From assembly GCA_020354025.1 (NCBI GenBank), contig CP070638.1, positions 417,341-455,422 of the forward strand: a stretch of 38,082 nt of DNA, written 5' to 3'. Below the pieces are notes generated by a model. The model did not search any database and was not told the origin of the DNA. It saw only the letters and a list, made by a program, of their open reading frames with translations. This DNA is from Fidelibacterota bacterium. Its GTDB lineage: Bacteria; Fidelibacterota; Marinisomatia; SCGC-AAA003-L08; TS1B11. A program made the position numbers and the translations under genes. Each line of letters starts with the position of its first letter. The stretch's first letter is position 1. This document shows positions 30,287 to 38,082 of the stretch, in pieces.

Positions 30287-32575
30287 TCATGGATTCTCGG
30301 CAACTAGCTGTTGGAACCGCGAGTGCTCCCGTAGCGGATCCCACACCCGGTGAAACCGAAGGTCACTAACTCTTGCACCAGCGGGCATCTTCACCAGCTT
30401 TTCTAACAGGTCGATCGCAGCCTCGTATTCACCCACAATAGTATAGATCTCAGCCAGGTGTTGAACATAATCTGGCCCAGCTGTTGCATCCATGGAGACA
30501 GGCAGCGAATCGACGGCTTTCCGGCCTTCCCGGATCGCTTCATTCGTCAACCCAAGGTGGGCATATACCTTGCCTAACGCGGCGTGAATCCTTTCGTGGT
30601 TTGGACTTTCACGCACCTTTTCCTCCAGCAGCGCGCGGGCTTTCTCAAAATGCAAGTCCGCTTCTGCCGGTTCACCCATCAGCTTGAGAATCCAACCGAC
30701 GTAAAATTCTTTCGGCATGAACACTACCGGATCTTCTCGCACATCTTCTGGGATGGCAGTCAGTCGTTCAAGGGCATCATCATAACGGTCGTCTTCAATA
30801 TCAAACTCAACCAATGTCCACATAAGATGGAGTGGATCGGCAAGCCGCATCCCTTCCGCCAGGACCTGTCGGGCGCTTTCTGTATCGCCCGATATGTCTA
30901 CCTGCAGCCATGCCTTGGCGAGATACGGAGCCACATAGTCTGGGGCCAATACTATCGCCCGGTCATAAGCCTGTTCCGCCAGGTCGTCCAAACGCAATAT
31001 CCTGTAGGTACCGCCCAGTTCCAAAATAAGCCGGGCGGACCGGGGATCATATTCCTGTGCGGTCTTCTGATTGGCCAATGCCTCTTCAAACCTGCCCAGG
31101 CGGCGCTGTACATAGGCGATGTTTTCGGCGTGTAATCCATTTCCCGGCTCCAGTCTCTGGGCAAAAAAGAACTGTTCCAGGGCTCTGGTATGATCCCGCA
31201 AACCATAATAATAGTAATAGCCATTGCCCATGCGTACCACCGGATCATCGGGCTTGATGCTCAAGGCCTGGTCAACGGCCTCCCTGGCCGTAGCTAGGCG
31301 TTGGTTGGTGCGATCATATCCGCGCCAGTACATGTATGAGTGGATGCGGCCAAGACGTGCATATGCCTGGGCGAAGCGCGGATCGATCTCTACGGCCTTT
31401 TTATATAGATCGCTGGCGATTTCCAGGGTTTTTCTCTCCCAGCCCTTTTGATCGTATTCATAGGCCCGCAGGTAAAGGTCGTAGGCGGTTGTTGATTCGG
31501 TGGGTAGTTGTTCGATGCGCTGCCTTTCCTCGGGGGAGAGCATGGTTTCCAATGCGGCGGCGATGTTCCGGGCTACGTCGCTCTGTATTAAAAAAATATC
31601 GGTTAGGTCACGGTCATAGGTCTCGGCCCAGAGGTGTTGGTCCGTCCGGGCATCGATGAGCTGGCCGGTGATCCGCACCTTGTCCCCGGCTCGACGGACG
31701 GTCCCTTCCAGGATGTTGGGAACACCCAACTCATTAGCTATAATCCTCAGGGATTTTGGAGAATCCTTGTAAAGCATAGCCGAAGTCCGTGAGATCACTT
31801 TTAGGTCGCCGATCTTTGTCAGATGGGTGATAATATCATCGGTCACTCCATCACTGAAGTACTCATCCTCCTTGCTGTCACTGAGGTTGGCAAAGGGCAG
31901 CACCGCGACGGACTTGGGACCCAGTAAAGGTTCCGGGAGGGCTTCCTTGCCAAAACCAAGCCACCAGACCACCACAGCTATGATGGCCACCCCTGCCGCT
32001 GTTCCCGTCCATGTCCACCAGCGGCGGCCTAGCGGCCGGATAGTGGCCCGCACTTGCTCTACCAGGGGTGCTCTGATCTCTGATACGGCATAGACCTTGA
32101 TAGGGTGATCCACTCCCTTGAGCTTTTTCTCTCCCAGGAGCGTAGCCTCTATGCCCCGCTTGTTGCGGATCGCCTCATAAACCTGCTCGGAAACACAGAC
32201 GCTACCCGGTTCGGCCAACGGCTCAATCCGTGAGGCCACGTTCACCCCATCCCCGAAGACGTCACCATCTTCAAATACCACGTCGCCGATGTGGATACCG
32301 ATACGTAGGCTCAGGTTGGGATCACTTTGGAGGATATGCTGGATCTCCAGCGCGCAGTTGACCGCTTCCACGGCGCTGGCAAAGCTCGAAAGCGTGCCGT
32401 CGCCCATCTCTTTAAGCCACTCGCCGCGGAACTGCTCGATAACCGGCTTTAGCAGCGCCCGGTTCTTTTTAAGAAGCTCAAGCGCCTTCTCCTCGTCCTG
32501 GGACATCATCGCCGTATAGCCCACGATATCAGTGAACATTATGGCGGCCAGTTTTCTCTGTGGGACTACAGCCAT
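30287..32575 (-). CDS. Class III adenylate/guanylate cyclase with single membrane helix, TolB-like domain and TPRs
   Basis: The 762-residue protein has a cytoplasmic cyclase domain at the N-terminus (about 7-165) with metal Asp16 in IMFTDIVGYTAM and Asp59 in EMGDGTLSSF. Lys55, Asp109, Asn112 and Arg116 in FGDGVNVASRIE are the base-binding and transition-state residues. One membrane helix follows (about 188-206). Next is a TolB-like/FlgO-like domain of the COG5616 type (about 220-345, KSVAVLPFANLSDSKEDEYF through HLWAETYDRDLTDIF), then about ten TPR-like helical pairs to the end. With the cyclase inside, the TolB-like/TPR part would be periplasmic and could be the sensor. ATG 32575 is chosen; a GTG at 32584 overlaps the stop of a 32-codon upstream ORF (GTGA) and is also plausible. 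Confidence 0.93.
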   Translation of the reverse strand: MAVVPQRKLAAIMFTDIVGYTAMMSQDEEKALELLKKNRALLKPVIEQFRGEWLKEMGDGTLSSFASAVEAVNCALEIQHILQSDPNLSLRIGIHIGDVVFEDGDVFGDGVNVASRIEPLAEPGSVCVSEQVYEAIRNKRGIEATLLGEKKLKGVDHPIKVYAVSEIRAPLVEQVRATIRPLGRRWWTWTGTAAGVAIIAVVVWWLGFGKEALPEPLLGPKSVAVLPFANLSDSKEDEYFSDGVTDDIITHLTKIGDLKVISRTSAMLYKDSPKSLRIIANELGVPNILEGTVRRAGDKVRITGQLIDARTDQHLWAETYDRDLTDIFLIQSDVARNIAAALETMLSPEERQRIEQLPTESTTAYDLYLRAYEYDQKGWERKTLEIASDLYKKAVEIDPRFAQAYARLGRIHSYMYWRGYDRTNQRLATAREAVDQALSIKPDDPVVRMGNGYYYYYGLRDHTRALEQFFFAQRLEPGNGLHAENIAYVQRRLGRFEEALANQKTAQEYDPRSARLILELGGTYRILRLDDLAEQAYDRAIVLAPDYVAPYLAKAWLQVDISGDTESARQVLAEGMRLADPLHLMWTLVEFDIEDDRYDDALERLTAIPEDVREDPVVFMPKEFYVGWILKLMGEPAEADLHFEKARALLEEKVRESPNHERIHAALGKVYAHLGLTNEAIREGRKAVDSLPVSMDATAGPDYVQHLAEIYTIVGEYEAAIDLLEKLVKMPAGARVSDLRFHRVWDPLREHSRFQQLVAENP

Positions 32576-32580
32576 ACTGG

Positions 32581-32679
32581 TCACTCGTGGAACACCCGGC
32601 GGCGACCTGCCCCGCCATCGGCGGGGTTGAGCTCGGCGAGGAAGGCTGCGAGTCTGGAAGGAGGATCACTCATGGTCAT
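32581..32679 (-). pseudogene. Fossil or leader ORF: truncated N-terminus of the TolB/TPR paralogue family
   Basis: Thirty-two codons read MTMSDPPSRLAAFLAELN, seven inserted residues PADGGAG-like, then RRRVFHE and stop. Apart from the insert this is the N-terminus of the neighbouring paralogue (MMPDPPSRLAAFIAELKRRRVFRVA), and the DNA matches too. The membrane helices that should follow are missing. Its TGA overlaps a GTG that can start the cyclase gene. It is probably the remnant left when a cyclase domain replaced the membrane module. It might still act as a translated leader that couples to the cyclase. Confidence 0.75.
32610..32626. repeat. Small GC palindrome inserted in the fossil leader
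   Basis: CCCCGCC (32610-32616) and GGCGGGG (32620-32626) form a perfect seven-base stem with a three-base loop. It sits inside a net 21-base, in-frame insertion relative to the paralogue's DNA, between the GAGCTCAA and CGCCGCCGGGTGTTC blocks on the minus strand. Confidence 0.6.
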
Positions 32680-32766
32680 GCCTCTTGAAAAAGCATACAG
32701 TAACTAATATGAAGATATTTTATCATAAAGTGCTGGGAATACAAGTAATTAATCCACTCCCCTTTC

Positions 32767-32823
32767 CCCCCTCCCTTTAAAAGGGAGGGGGCGACGCGAA
32801 GTGTCGGGGGCGGGTTTTTTCCC
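32767..32823. repeat. REP-like double hairpin at the 3' end of the TPR paralogue
   Basis: CCCCCTCCCTTT (32767-32778) pairs perfectly with AAAGGGAGGGGG (32780-32791). It is followed by a second small stem, CGACGC/GTGTCG, around GAA (32792-32806), then GGGGGCGGGTTTTTT. The element touches the stop of the first TPR paralogue. The T-run lies on the plus strand, so it is not a normal terminator for minus-strand genes, though the stem could protect the mRNA 3' end. It looks like an intergenic palindromic repeat of the REP/BIME type. Other copies would have to be found elsewhere in the genome. Confidence 0.55.
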
Positions 32824-34664
32824 TACCGAATCCTCTGGCCATGTTCATCGAATACTTCCGTCAGGCCCATTTTCTGGATTAGTGCCTTGAACCGGGGCTC
32901 TGCGCGGAGGAAGTCAAATCCCTGACCATACACGAGCCCTGTAGGGTAATATGACTCTTTGGTGGTATCTTCATAGGCCTTTTCCAGCAGGCTGAGGACC
33001 TTATCCCTCTCGCCCATGATGGCATAAAGACGGGCAGACCAGAATGGATGCTCCTGCTCCCGCTGCTGCAGCTCCCCGGTGGACCTCAGCGAATCACGAA
33101 CTGCGTATACTTTCTCCCGGTTTCCAAGGGCCCACTCGGCCCGCTGCCACAACCAGAAATAAAACGTACTATCCGCCCCGTTAGTGGCTTCCGCGTACGC
33201 TTTTCCCGCCTCGTCGGCGGCTTCCGCGTATCGGCCCTGCTGCATGGCGATTTCATGCTTTGTCAAAGCTAGAAAGTAGGGCGCAGCCATATGGTTGGGA
33301 GCAAGCTCTAAAACGGCCTGCCAGTATTCCAGGGCTTTATCATACTGGCGGGTGTCACGATAAACCTCGCCGATACCCGTCAGGGGCAGAGGATTAAGGG
33401 GATCCAACTCCTGGGCCCGCCGATACTCTTCCAGGCCTTCTTCAGGCCGGCCGGTGCGGCGCAAAAACTCGCCGTATTCGAAGCGGGCATAGACATTATT
33501 GGGATCCAGCTCCAGCGCCCGCCTGAAAGACGCTTCTGCCCCGGGAATGTCATATTTCCGAAGATACTGGTAAATCCCCAGACCCGCATGGGCTTCCGCC
33601 TGGTTGGAATCCAGCTCCAGGGCTTTATCCAACGCCTGTTTCATCCGATTATAGGCATAATCCACACTCCAACCGCCCAACCATTGCATCTGAAGGTAGC
33701 TATGGCCCAAAGCCGCCCAGGCCCGGGCGAAGGTGGGGTTCAGCGCTACGGCCTGCTCCAGGTATTCCACGGCCTTGGGCATGCTCTCTTCACTCTCCAG
33801 CTTACGGAAATGCCACCCCTTGAGATACAGGTTATAGGCCTCGGGATTCACCTGCGGGGCGCTGGCCAGGTCCGCTTCCTCCTCCGGCTTCAGGGCCAGC
33901 CCGATCTCTCCGGCAATAGCCCCGGCAATGGTCTTCTGCAGGGACAGAATGTCGGTCAGGTCCCCCTCGTAGTCGTTGGACCACAGGTGCTCATCGGAGG
34001 CGCCGTGGATCAGCTGCGCCGTGATGCGCACCCGGTCCCCGGCCTTCAGGACCGATCCCTCCACCAGTGCGTCCACATTGAGCTCGCGGGCTATCTCCGG
34101 CATCAGTTTATCGGTATCCTTGTAGCGCATCGCCGAAGTGCGGGAGATCACCTTCAATACACTGAGGCGGTTCAGGTTGGTAATGATAGCGTCGTGCATT
34201 CCCTCCACGAAATAGTCCTCGGCTGGGTCGCCCATCTGGTTGTCCAGCGGTAGGACAGCGATGGAGCTGATGGCGACACCGCCCGGTGAAGGCTCCCTGA
34301 GCCACGACCAGATTCCGAAAGCAATTGCCAGAACGGCGATAGCGGCCAGGGCTTTGTTGCCTACCAGGGGATGGTGCGGGACTTTGGCAGCGGTGGGTTC
34401 CCGCTTGGGCTTGGTCCGCACCAGTCCCTGCTCGGTAATATCAAACGCCCAGGCCAGGGCTACGGCGATGGGGAAGCCGATGAGAAGCAGGACGATGATG
34501 GTGGTTCCTACCCAATCAGGGATATGGAGCGGCTCGAAAATAGCGTCAATGATCTGGAAGACTATAAACGCTACGCCAGCATAGACTATTGCCACCCGGA
34601 ACACCCGGCGGCGTTTGAGCTCGGCGATAAAAGCGGCTAGCCTGGAAGGAGGATCAGGCATCAT
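32823..34664 (-). CDS. TolB-like/TPR membrane protein, paralogue 1
   Basis: The 613-residue protein opens with PPSRLAAFIAELKRRRVFRVA. Two membrane helices follow (about 22-42 and 52-72), then a basic cytoplasmic loop (LVRTKPKREP) and a third helix (about 105-122). Next come a TolB-like COG5616 domain (about 132-255, SIAVLPLDNQMGDPAEDYFVEGM through HLWSNDYEGDLTDI) and TPRs to the end. It closes with PLRAEPRFKAL-like and GLTEVFDEHGQRIR motifs shared with the other two paralogues. Positive-inside charge places the TolB/TPR part in the periplasm. There is no cyclase or other catalytic domain. The start at 34664 lies ten bases after the previous gene's stop; a second ATG follows at once. The function is unknown. 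The TolB-like domain and TPRs suggest binding of peptides or proteins. Confidence 0.88.
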   Translation of the reverse strand: MMPDPPSRLAAFIAELKRRRVFRVAIVYAGVAFIVFQIIDAIFEPLHIPDWVGTTIIVLLLIGFPIAVALAWAFDITEQGLVRTKPKREPTAAKVPHHPLVGNKALAAIAVLAIAFGIWSWLREPSPGGVAISSIAVLPLDNQMGDPAEDYFVEGMHDAIITNLNRLSVLKVISRTSAMRYKDTDKLMPEIARELNVDALVEGSVLKAGDRVRITAQLIHGASDEHLWSNDYEGDLTDILSLQKTIAGAIAGEIGLALKPEEEADLASAPQVNPEAYNLYLKGWHFRKLESEESMPKAVEYLEQAVALNPTFARAWAALGHSYLQMQWLGGWSVDYAYNRMKQALDKALELDSNQAEAHAGLGIYQYLRKYDIPGAEASFRRALELDPNNVYARFEYGEFLRRTGRPEEGLEEYRRAQELDPLNPLPLTGIGEVYRDTRQYDKALEYWQAVLELAPNHMAAPYFLALTKHEIAMQQGRYAEAADEAGKAYAEATNGADSTFYFWLWQRAEWALGNREKVYAVRDSLRSTGELQQREQEHPFWSARLYAIMGERDKVLSLLEKAYEDTTKESYYPTGLVYGQGFDFLRAEPRFKALIQKMGLTEVFDEHGQRIR

Positions 34665-34674
34665 CTTAGCCCGC

Positions 34675-36501
34675 CTACCGAATCCTCTGCCCGTATTCAT
34701 CGAATACTTCCGTCAGCCCTATTTTCTCCAGCAAGGCCTTGAACCGGGGCTCGGCGCGGAGGGAGTCAAATTCTGGGAGATACACGAGATTTATTATTTG
34801 CCCCAATGAAAAGGTATCTTCATAGGCCCTTTCCAACAGGTCTAGGGCTATATCCATCTCCCTCATAATGGCATAGAGGCGCGCAGCCCAGTATGGATTC
34901 TCCTGCTTCCCCCCGGTGAACCTCAGCGAATCACGAACCGTGTATGCTTTCTCCCTATTCCCTAGGTTCCATTCAGCCGCCAGCTGCCCTAATAAAGCCT
35001 CCGCTTTTAACCATTCAATAGCGGCTTCCGCGTACGATTTTTCCGCGTTGTCAGCGGCTTCCGCGTAGCGGCCCTGCTGCATGAGTATGTAATACTCTAT
35101 GCCAACTAGCCATATGCGAGCCTCAAACTGGTCGGGAGAGAGCTCCAAAACGGCCTGGTAGTATTCCTGGGCTTTATCATACTGACGGGTGAGGTAAAAA
35201 ACGTTAGCGACACCCAACAAGGGCTGGGGATTAAGGGGATCCAGCTCCTGGGCCCGCCGAAACTCGGTCAGAGCATCGTCAGGCCGGCCGGTGCGGGATA
35301 AAAACCAGCCATATTCGCAACGGGCAAGGACGAGATCGGGATTAAGCTCCAGCGCCCGTTTGATAGAGGCCTCGCCCCCGGTAATGTCTAATTGTTCACT
35401 GTACTGGTAAAGCCCCAGATACGCATGGGCTTCCGGCAGATTGGGGTCCAGCTCCAGGGCCTTATCAAGCGCCTGTTTCATCCGATTGTAAGCATATTCC
35501 CAACTCCATATGCCGCCGGTTCCTCCCATTAAATAGTAGCTAATGCCCAAGGCCGCCCAGGTCTGGGCGGAGCCGGGGGCCAGCGCTACGGCCTGCTCCA
35601 GGTATTCCACGGCCTTGGGTATGCTTTCTTCAGTTTGCAGATTACGGAAATGCCACCCTTTTAGATATAGAGTATAAGCCTCGGGATTCACCTGCGGGGC
35701 GCTGGTCAGGCGGGTTTCCTCCTCCGGCGTCAGAGCCAGGCCGATCTCCCCGGCGATAGCTTGGGCCACGTCGCTGTGCAGAGACAGGACATCACGGAGG
35801 TCACGGTCATACTCTTCGGCCCACAAGTGTTTGTCTGTCTTGCCATCGATAAGCTGGACGCTAATCCGTACTTGATCTCCGGCTAAGAGCACCGAACCCT
35901 CCACCACCGCATCCACGCTCAGCTCTTTGGCAATATCGGTCGCCAGCATATCGGCATCCTTATAACGCATGGCTGAAGTGCGGGAAGTCACAGTTAGAGT
36001 GCTGATGTGGTACAGCGCGGAAATCAGCGCTTCGTGCATCCCCTCAACAAAATACTCCTGTTCCGGGTCACCCATCAGGTCATCCAGGGGTAGGACGGCG
36101 ATTGAGCTGATGGCGGCGCCGCCCGGCGAGGGCTCCCTGAGCAACACCCAAGCTGCAACGATGATGGCCAGAGCCGCAATAACGGCCAGGGCCTTGTTGC
36201 CTACCCGGGGGTGATGCGGGGCTTTGGCAGCGGCCTCAAGTTTGGGCTTTGCACGAACCAGGCCTTCCTCGGTGAGGTCGAAGGCCCAGGCCAGGGCTAC
36301 GGCAATAGGGAAGCCCAGGACCAGCAATACTACAACTACCTGCCCTATCCAGGGCGGAGTCCCCATGATGTCGAAGATACCATCCACAAGCTGGATGATA
36401 ATGAAAGCCACCCCGGCATACACCACCGCCACCCGGAATACCCGGCGGTGCCGGAGCTCGGCGATAAAGGCGGCGAGTTTGGAGGGAGATTCGGGCGTCA
36501 T
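34675..36501 (-). CDS. TolB-like/TPR membrane protein, paralogue 2
   Basis: The 608-residue protein is a close relative of paralogue 1 over its whole length: SPSKLAAFIAELRHRRVFRVA, three membrane helices with a basic loop after the second, LREPSPGGAAISSIAVLPLDD, a TolB-like domain to about residue 250, TPRs, and FDEYGQRIR at the end. The TPR region differs most, including a run of tyrosine- and alanine-rich repeats (YAEAADNAEKSYAEAAIE). The 10-base gap to each neighbour and the shared strand indicate one transcript. Divergence in the TPRs with a conserved membrane module suggests different ligands for the same output, which is inference. Confidence 0.88.
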   Translation of the reverse strand: MTPESPSKLAAFIAELRHRRVFRVAVVYAGVAFIIIQLVDGIFDIMGTPPWIGQVVVVLLVLGFPIAVALAWAFDLTEEGLVRAKPKLEAAAKAPHHPRVGNKALAVIAALAIIVAAWVLLREPSPGGAAISSIAVLPLDDLMGDPEQEYFVEGMHEALISALYHISTLTVTSRTSAMRYKDADMLATDIAKELSVDAVVEGSVLLAGDQVRISVQLIDGKTDKHLWAEEYDRDLRDVLSLHSDVAQAIAGEIGLALTPEEETRLTSAPQVNPEAYTLYLKGWHFRNLQTEESIPKAVEYLEQAVALAPGSAQTWAALGISYYLMGGTGGIWSWEYAYNRMKQALDKALELDPNLPEAHAYLGLYQYSEQLDITGGEASIKRALELNPDLVLARCEYGWFLSRTGRPDDALTEFRRAQELDPLNPQPLLGVANVFYLTRQYDKAQEYYQAVLELSPDQFEARIWLVGIEYYILMQQGRYAEAADNAEKSYAEAAIEWLKAEALLGQLAAEWNLGNREKAYTVRDSLRFTGGKQENPYWAARLYAIMREMDIALDLLERAYEDTFSLGQIINLVYLPEFDSLRAEPRFKALLEKIGLTEVFDEYGQRIR

Positions 36502-36511
36502 CCTAACTCTC

Positions 36512-38082
36512 TTACCGGACCCTCTGGCCGTATTGATCGAATAATTCCGTCAGTCCTAGTTTCTCCAGCAGGGCCTTGAACCGGGGCTCGGCGCGGAGGG
36601 GATCAAATACCGGCTGAAAGCTTATGATTGAATACATATCCCAAGAACGCTCCCGGTAGGCCTCTTCCAGCAAATTCAGAGCTGCTTCCTTATCGCCCAG
36701 GAATGAGTAGATAACCGCCATGGTAACCAACCATGCTCCCGGTGGCATACCGGCAACCTTTAGGCTGTCAAAATACGCCTGCGCTTCGGTTTTCCGGCCC
36801 ATGGCATAATTGGTGTACATGATACCGGTACGATTTCCCAACTTTTGATATTCTTCAAGAGCCTCCGCATACTTCGTTTTAGCGGAGTATGCCTGCGCCA
36901 AAGTCAAGCGCGAAATGTATTGGCCGGGATCCACTTCCAGGATCCTCTTGAATTGTTCGATGGCCTTATCATACTGACGGCTCATCATGTACATAAATCC
37001 GATGCCGAAGTCGACTTGAAGGGATAGAGGATCGAGCTCCTTGGCCTGCTGCAGTTCAACCAGGGCCTCTTCGAACCGGCCCATTCTGACCAGGAACAAG
37101 CCATACTCGAAGCGGGCATGCACATGATTAGGGTCCAGCTCGATGGCCCGTCTGAAAGCCCGCTCCGCCCCACTCCAGTCCCATTCGCAGTGGAAAAAGT
37201 AAAGCCCCAGGGATATATGAGTATCAGGGATGGTGTCATCCAGCTCCAGGGCTTTTTCAATGGCATCTCTCGCATTTATTCGTGCTTCCCGGCCGGAGAT
37301 AACGCGAAAAAAATCCAGCATAATATACCCCTGAACCAACGACGCATAGGCCCGGGCGAAACTGGGGTCGTTGGCAACGGCCTGCTCCAGGTAATCCACC
37401 GCTTTCTGATAGCCTTCGGGTGTCTCCTTGGTCCGGAAATGCCAGCCCTTAAGGTAGAGGTCGTAGGCCTCGGGGTTCACCGCCCGGGGACTTCCCAGCC
37501 TCACCTGGTCTTCAGGCGTCAGGGCTACCCTAACCTGCTTGGCGATGTCCAGGGCTACTTCCTGGTGGAGGGCCAGCACGTCCCGCAAGGCCCGCTCATA
37601 GGCGTCGGCCCAAAGGTGCTGTTCCCGGCGACCATCGATGAGCTGGGCGTTGATGCGTACTCGCTCCCCCACCATCAACACCGATCCTTCGACTATGGCG
37701 TCCACACCTAAGGCCTGGGCGATCTCTGGAATGGGGGTTCCGGCCTCGCTGAAGCCCAGGGTCGAGGTGCGGGAGATCACCCGCAGGGCACTGATCTTTG
37801 CCAACTCGGTGATGAGGGCCTCATGCATACCGTCCACGAAGTAGTCCTGCTCCGGGTCGCCCATAAGGTTATCCAAGGGTAGTACGGCGATGGAGCTGAT
37901 GGCGGCACCGCCCGGTGAAGGTTCCCTGAGCAGCGCCCAAACCGCCACGATAAAGGCCAGGGCCGCCACGATGCCCAGGGTCCGATTTGTAAGGATTGGC
38001 CGTCGTGAAGTTGCCGTTGCTTGGGTCTTCCCTCTGGTACGAACGATGCCTTTATCGGTGATGTCAAAGGCCCAGGCTAATC
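36512..38082 (-). CDS. TolB-like/TPR membrane protein, paralogue 3 (5' end outside window)
   Basis: At least 523 codons of a third paralogue are present; the frame stays open through the right edge, so the true start lies outside. The edge encodes LAWAFDITDKGIVRTR, the end of the second membrane helix and the following loop. The third helix (LGIVAALAFIVAVWALL), LREPSPGGAAISSIAVLPLDN, the TolB-like domain (EEQ-less variant with RREQHLWADAYERALRDVL) and TPRs follow, ending GLTELFDQYGQRVR. A GTG at 37969 is not the true start. It is followed ten bases later by paralogue 2. It differs from its neighbours mostly in the TPRs. Confidence 0.88.
   Translation of the reverse strand, partial: LAWAFDITDKGIVRTRGKTQATATSRRPILTNRTLGIVAALAFIVAVWALLREPSPGGAAISSIAVLPLDNLMGDPEQDYFVDGMHEALITELAKISALRVISRTSTLGFSEAGTPIPEIAQALGVDAIVEGSVLMVGERVRINAQLIDGRREQHLWADAYERALRDVLALHQEVALDIAKQVRVALTPEDQVRLGSPRAVNPEAYDLYLKGWHFRTKETPEGYQKAVDYLEQAVANDPSFARAYASLVQGYIMLDFFRVISGREARINARDAIEKALELDDTIPDTHISLGLYFFHCEWDWSGAERAFRRAIELDPNHVHARFEYGLFLVRMGRFEEALVELQQAKELDPLSLQVDFGIGFMYMMSRQYDKAIEQFKRILEVDPGQYISRLTLAQAYSAKTKYAEALEEYQKLGNRTGIMYTNYAMGRKTEAQAYFDSLKVAGMPPGAWLVTMAVIYSFLGDKEAALNLLEEAYRERSWDMYSIISFQPVFDPLRAEPRFKALLEKLGLTELFDQYGQRVR

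Noticed and set aside
32577-32593. Second parS-like site (TGTTCCACG on the minus strand) near the cyclase start
   Set aside because: Only the left half matches; the right half lacks the palindrome.

Overview
The window is about 38 kb of bacterial chromosome and densely coding. Base composition is balanced to slightly GC-rich, with an AT-rich island next to dnaN. The gene content points to an uncultured diderm (Gram-negative) bacterium. It encodes a predicted outer-membrane beta-barrel protein, a SurA-type periplasmic chaperone, the long YidC with a periplasmic domain, and FecR/CHASE2 and TolB-like/TPR signalling proteins. Such repertoires are common in FCB-related phyla (Marinimicrobia/Fidelibacterota, Calditrichota, Ignavibacteria and relatives). 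I cannot name the phylum with confidence from sequence alone.

Layout, plus strand (1-9.5 kb). The 3' end of a 23S rRNA and a 5S rRNA close an rRNA operon, followed by a good terminator. Next is a four-gene operon: an exported protein of unknown function, a FecR-domain protein, a large predicted outer-membrane protein with an Ig-like/periplasmic N-terminal half and calcium-loop motifs at its C-terminus, and a CHASE2 adenylate/guanylate cyclase. A threonine synthase-like gene ends the plus-strand block.

Layout, minus strand (9.5-38 kb). All remaining genes are on the minus strand. Reading leftwards from dnaN come dnaN, dciA (DUF721), gyrB and gyrA, a strong terminator, then a YggS-type PLP protein and a CPBP membrane protease. 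Upstream of dnaN is a 400-bp AT-rich gap with a tandem pair of DnaA-box-like 9-mers, and an exact TTATCCACA box lies just beyond it. Further upstream is a long block read in the order rpmH, rnpA, yidD, yidC, mnmE, mnmG, mfd, ppiC-like, surA. It has overlapping or nearly abutting genes and a parS-like site inside the 3' end of mnmG. Neither dnaA nor recF lies in the window, although dnaN is flanked by the genes that normally accompany them.

Layout, right end (29-38 kb). This is an accessory signalling region: an exported metallo-beta-lactamase-fold protein, a class III cyclase joined through one membrane helix to a TolB-like domain and TPRs, and three tandem paralogues (the last cut by the window edge). 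The paralogues carry the same TolB-like/TPR ectodomain behind a different, three-helix membrane module. A 32-codon ORF directly upstream of the cyclase is a recognisable fossil of that membrane module's N-terminus. This suggests that the cyclase protein and the paralogues were made by swapping the N-terminal module.

The two most interesting parts are the ori-like dnaN/mnmG neighbourhood, with its rearranged gene order, and the two cyclase-centred signalling loci. All functions are inferred from motifs read by eye; no database search was possible.
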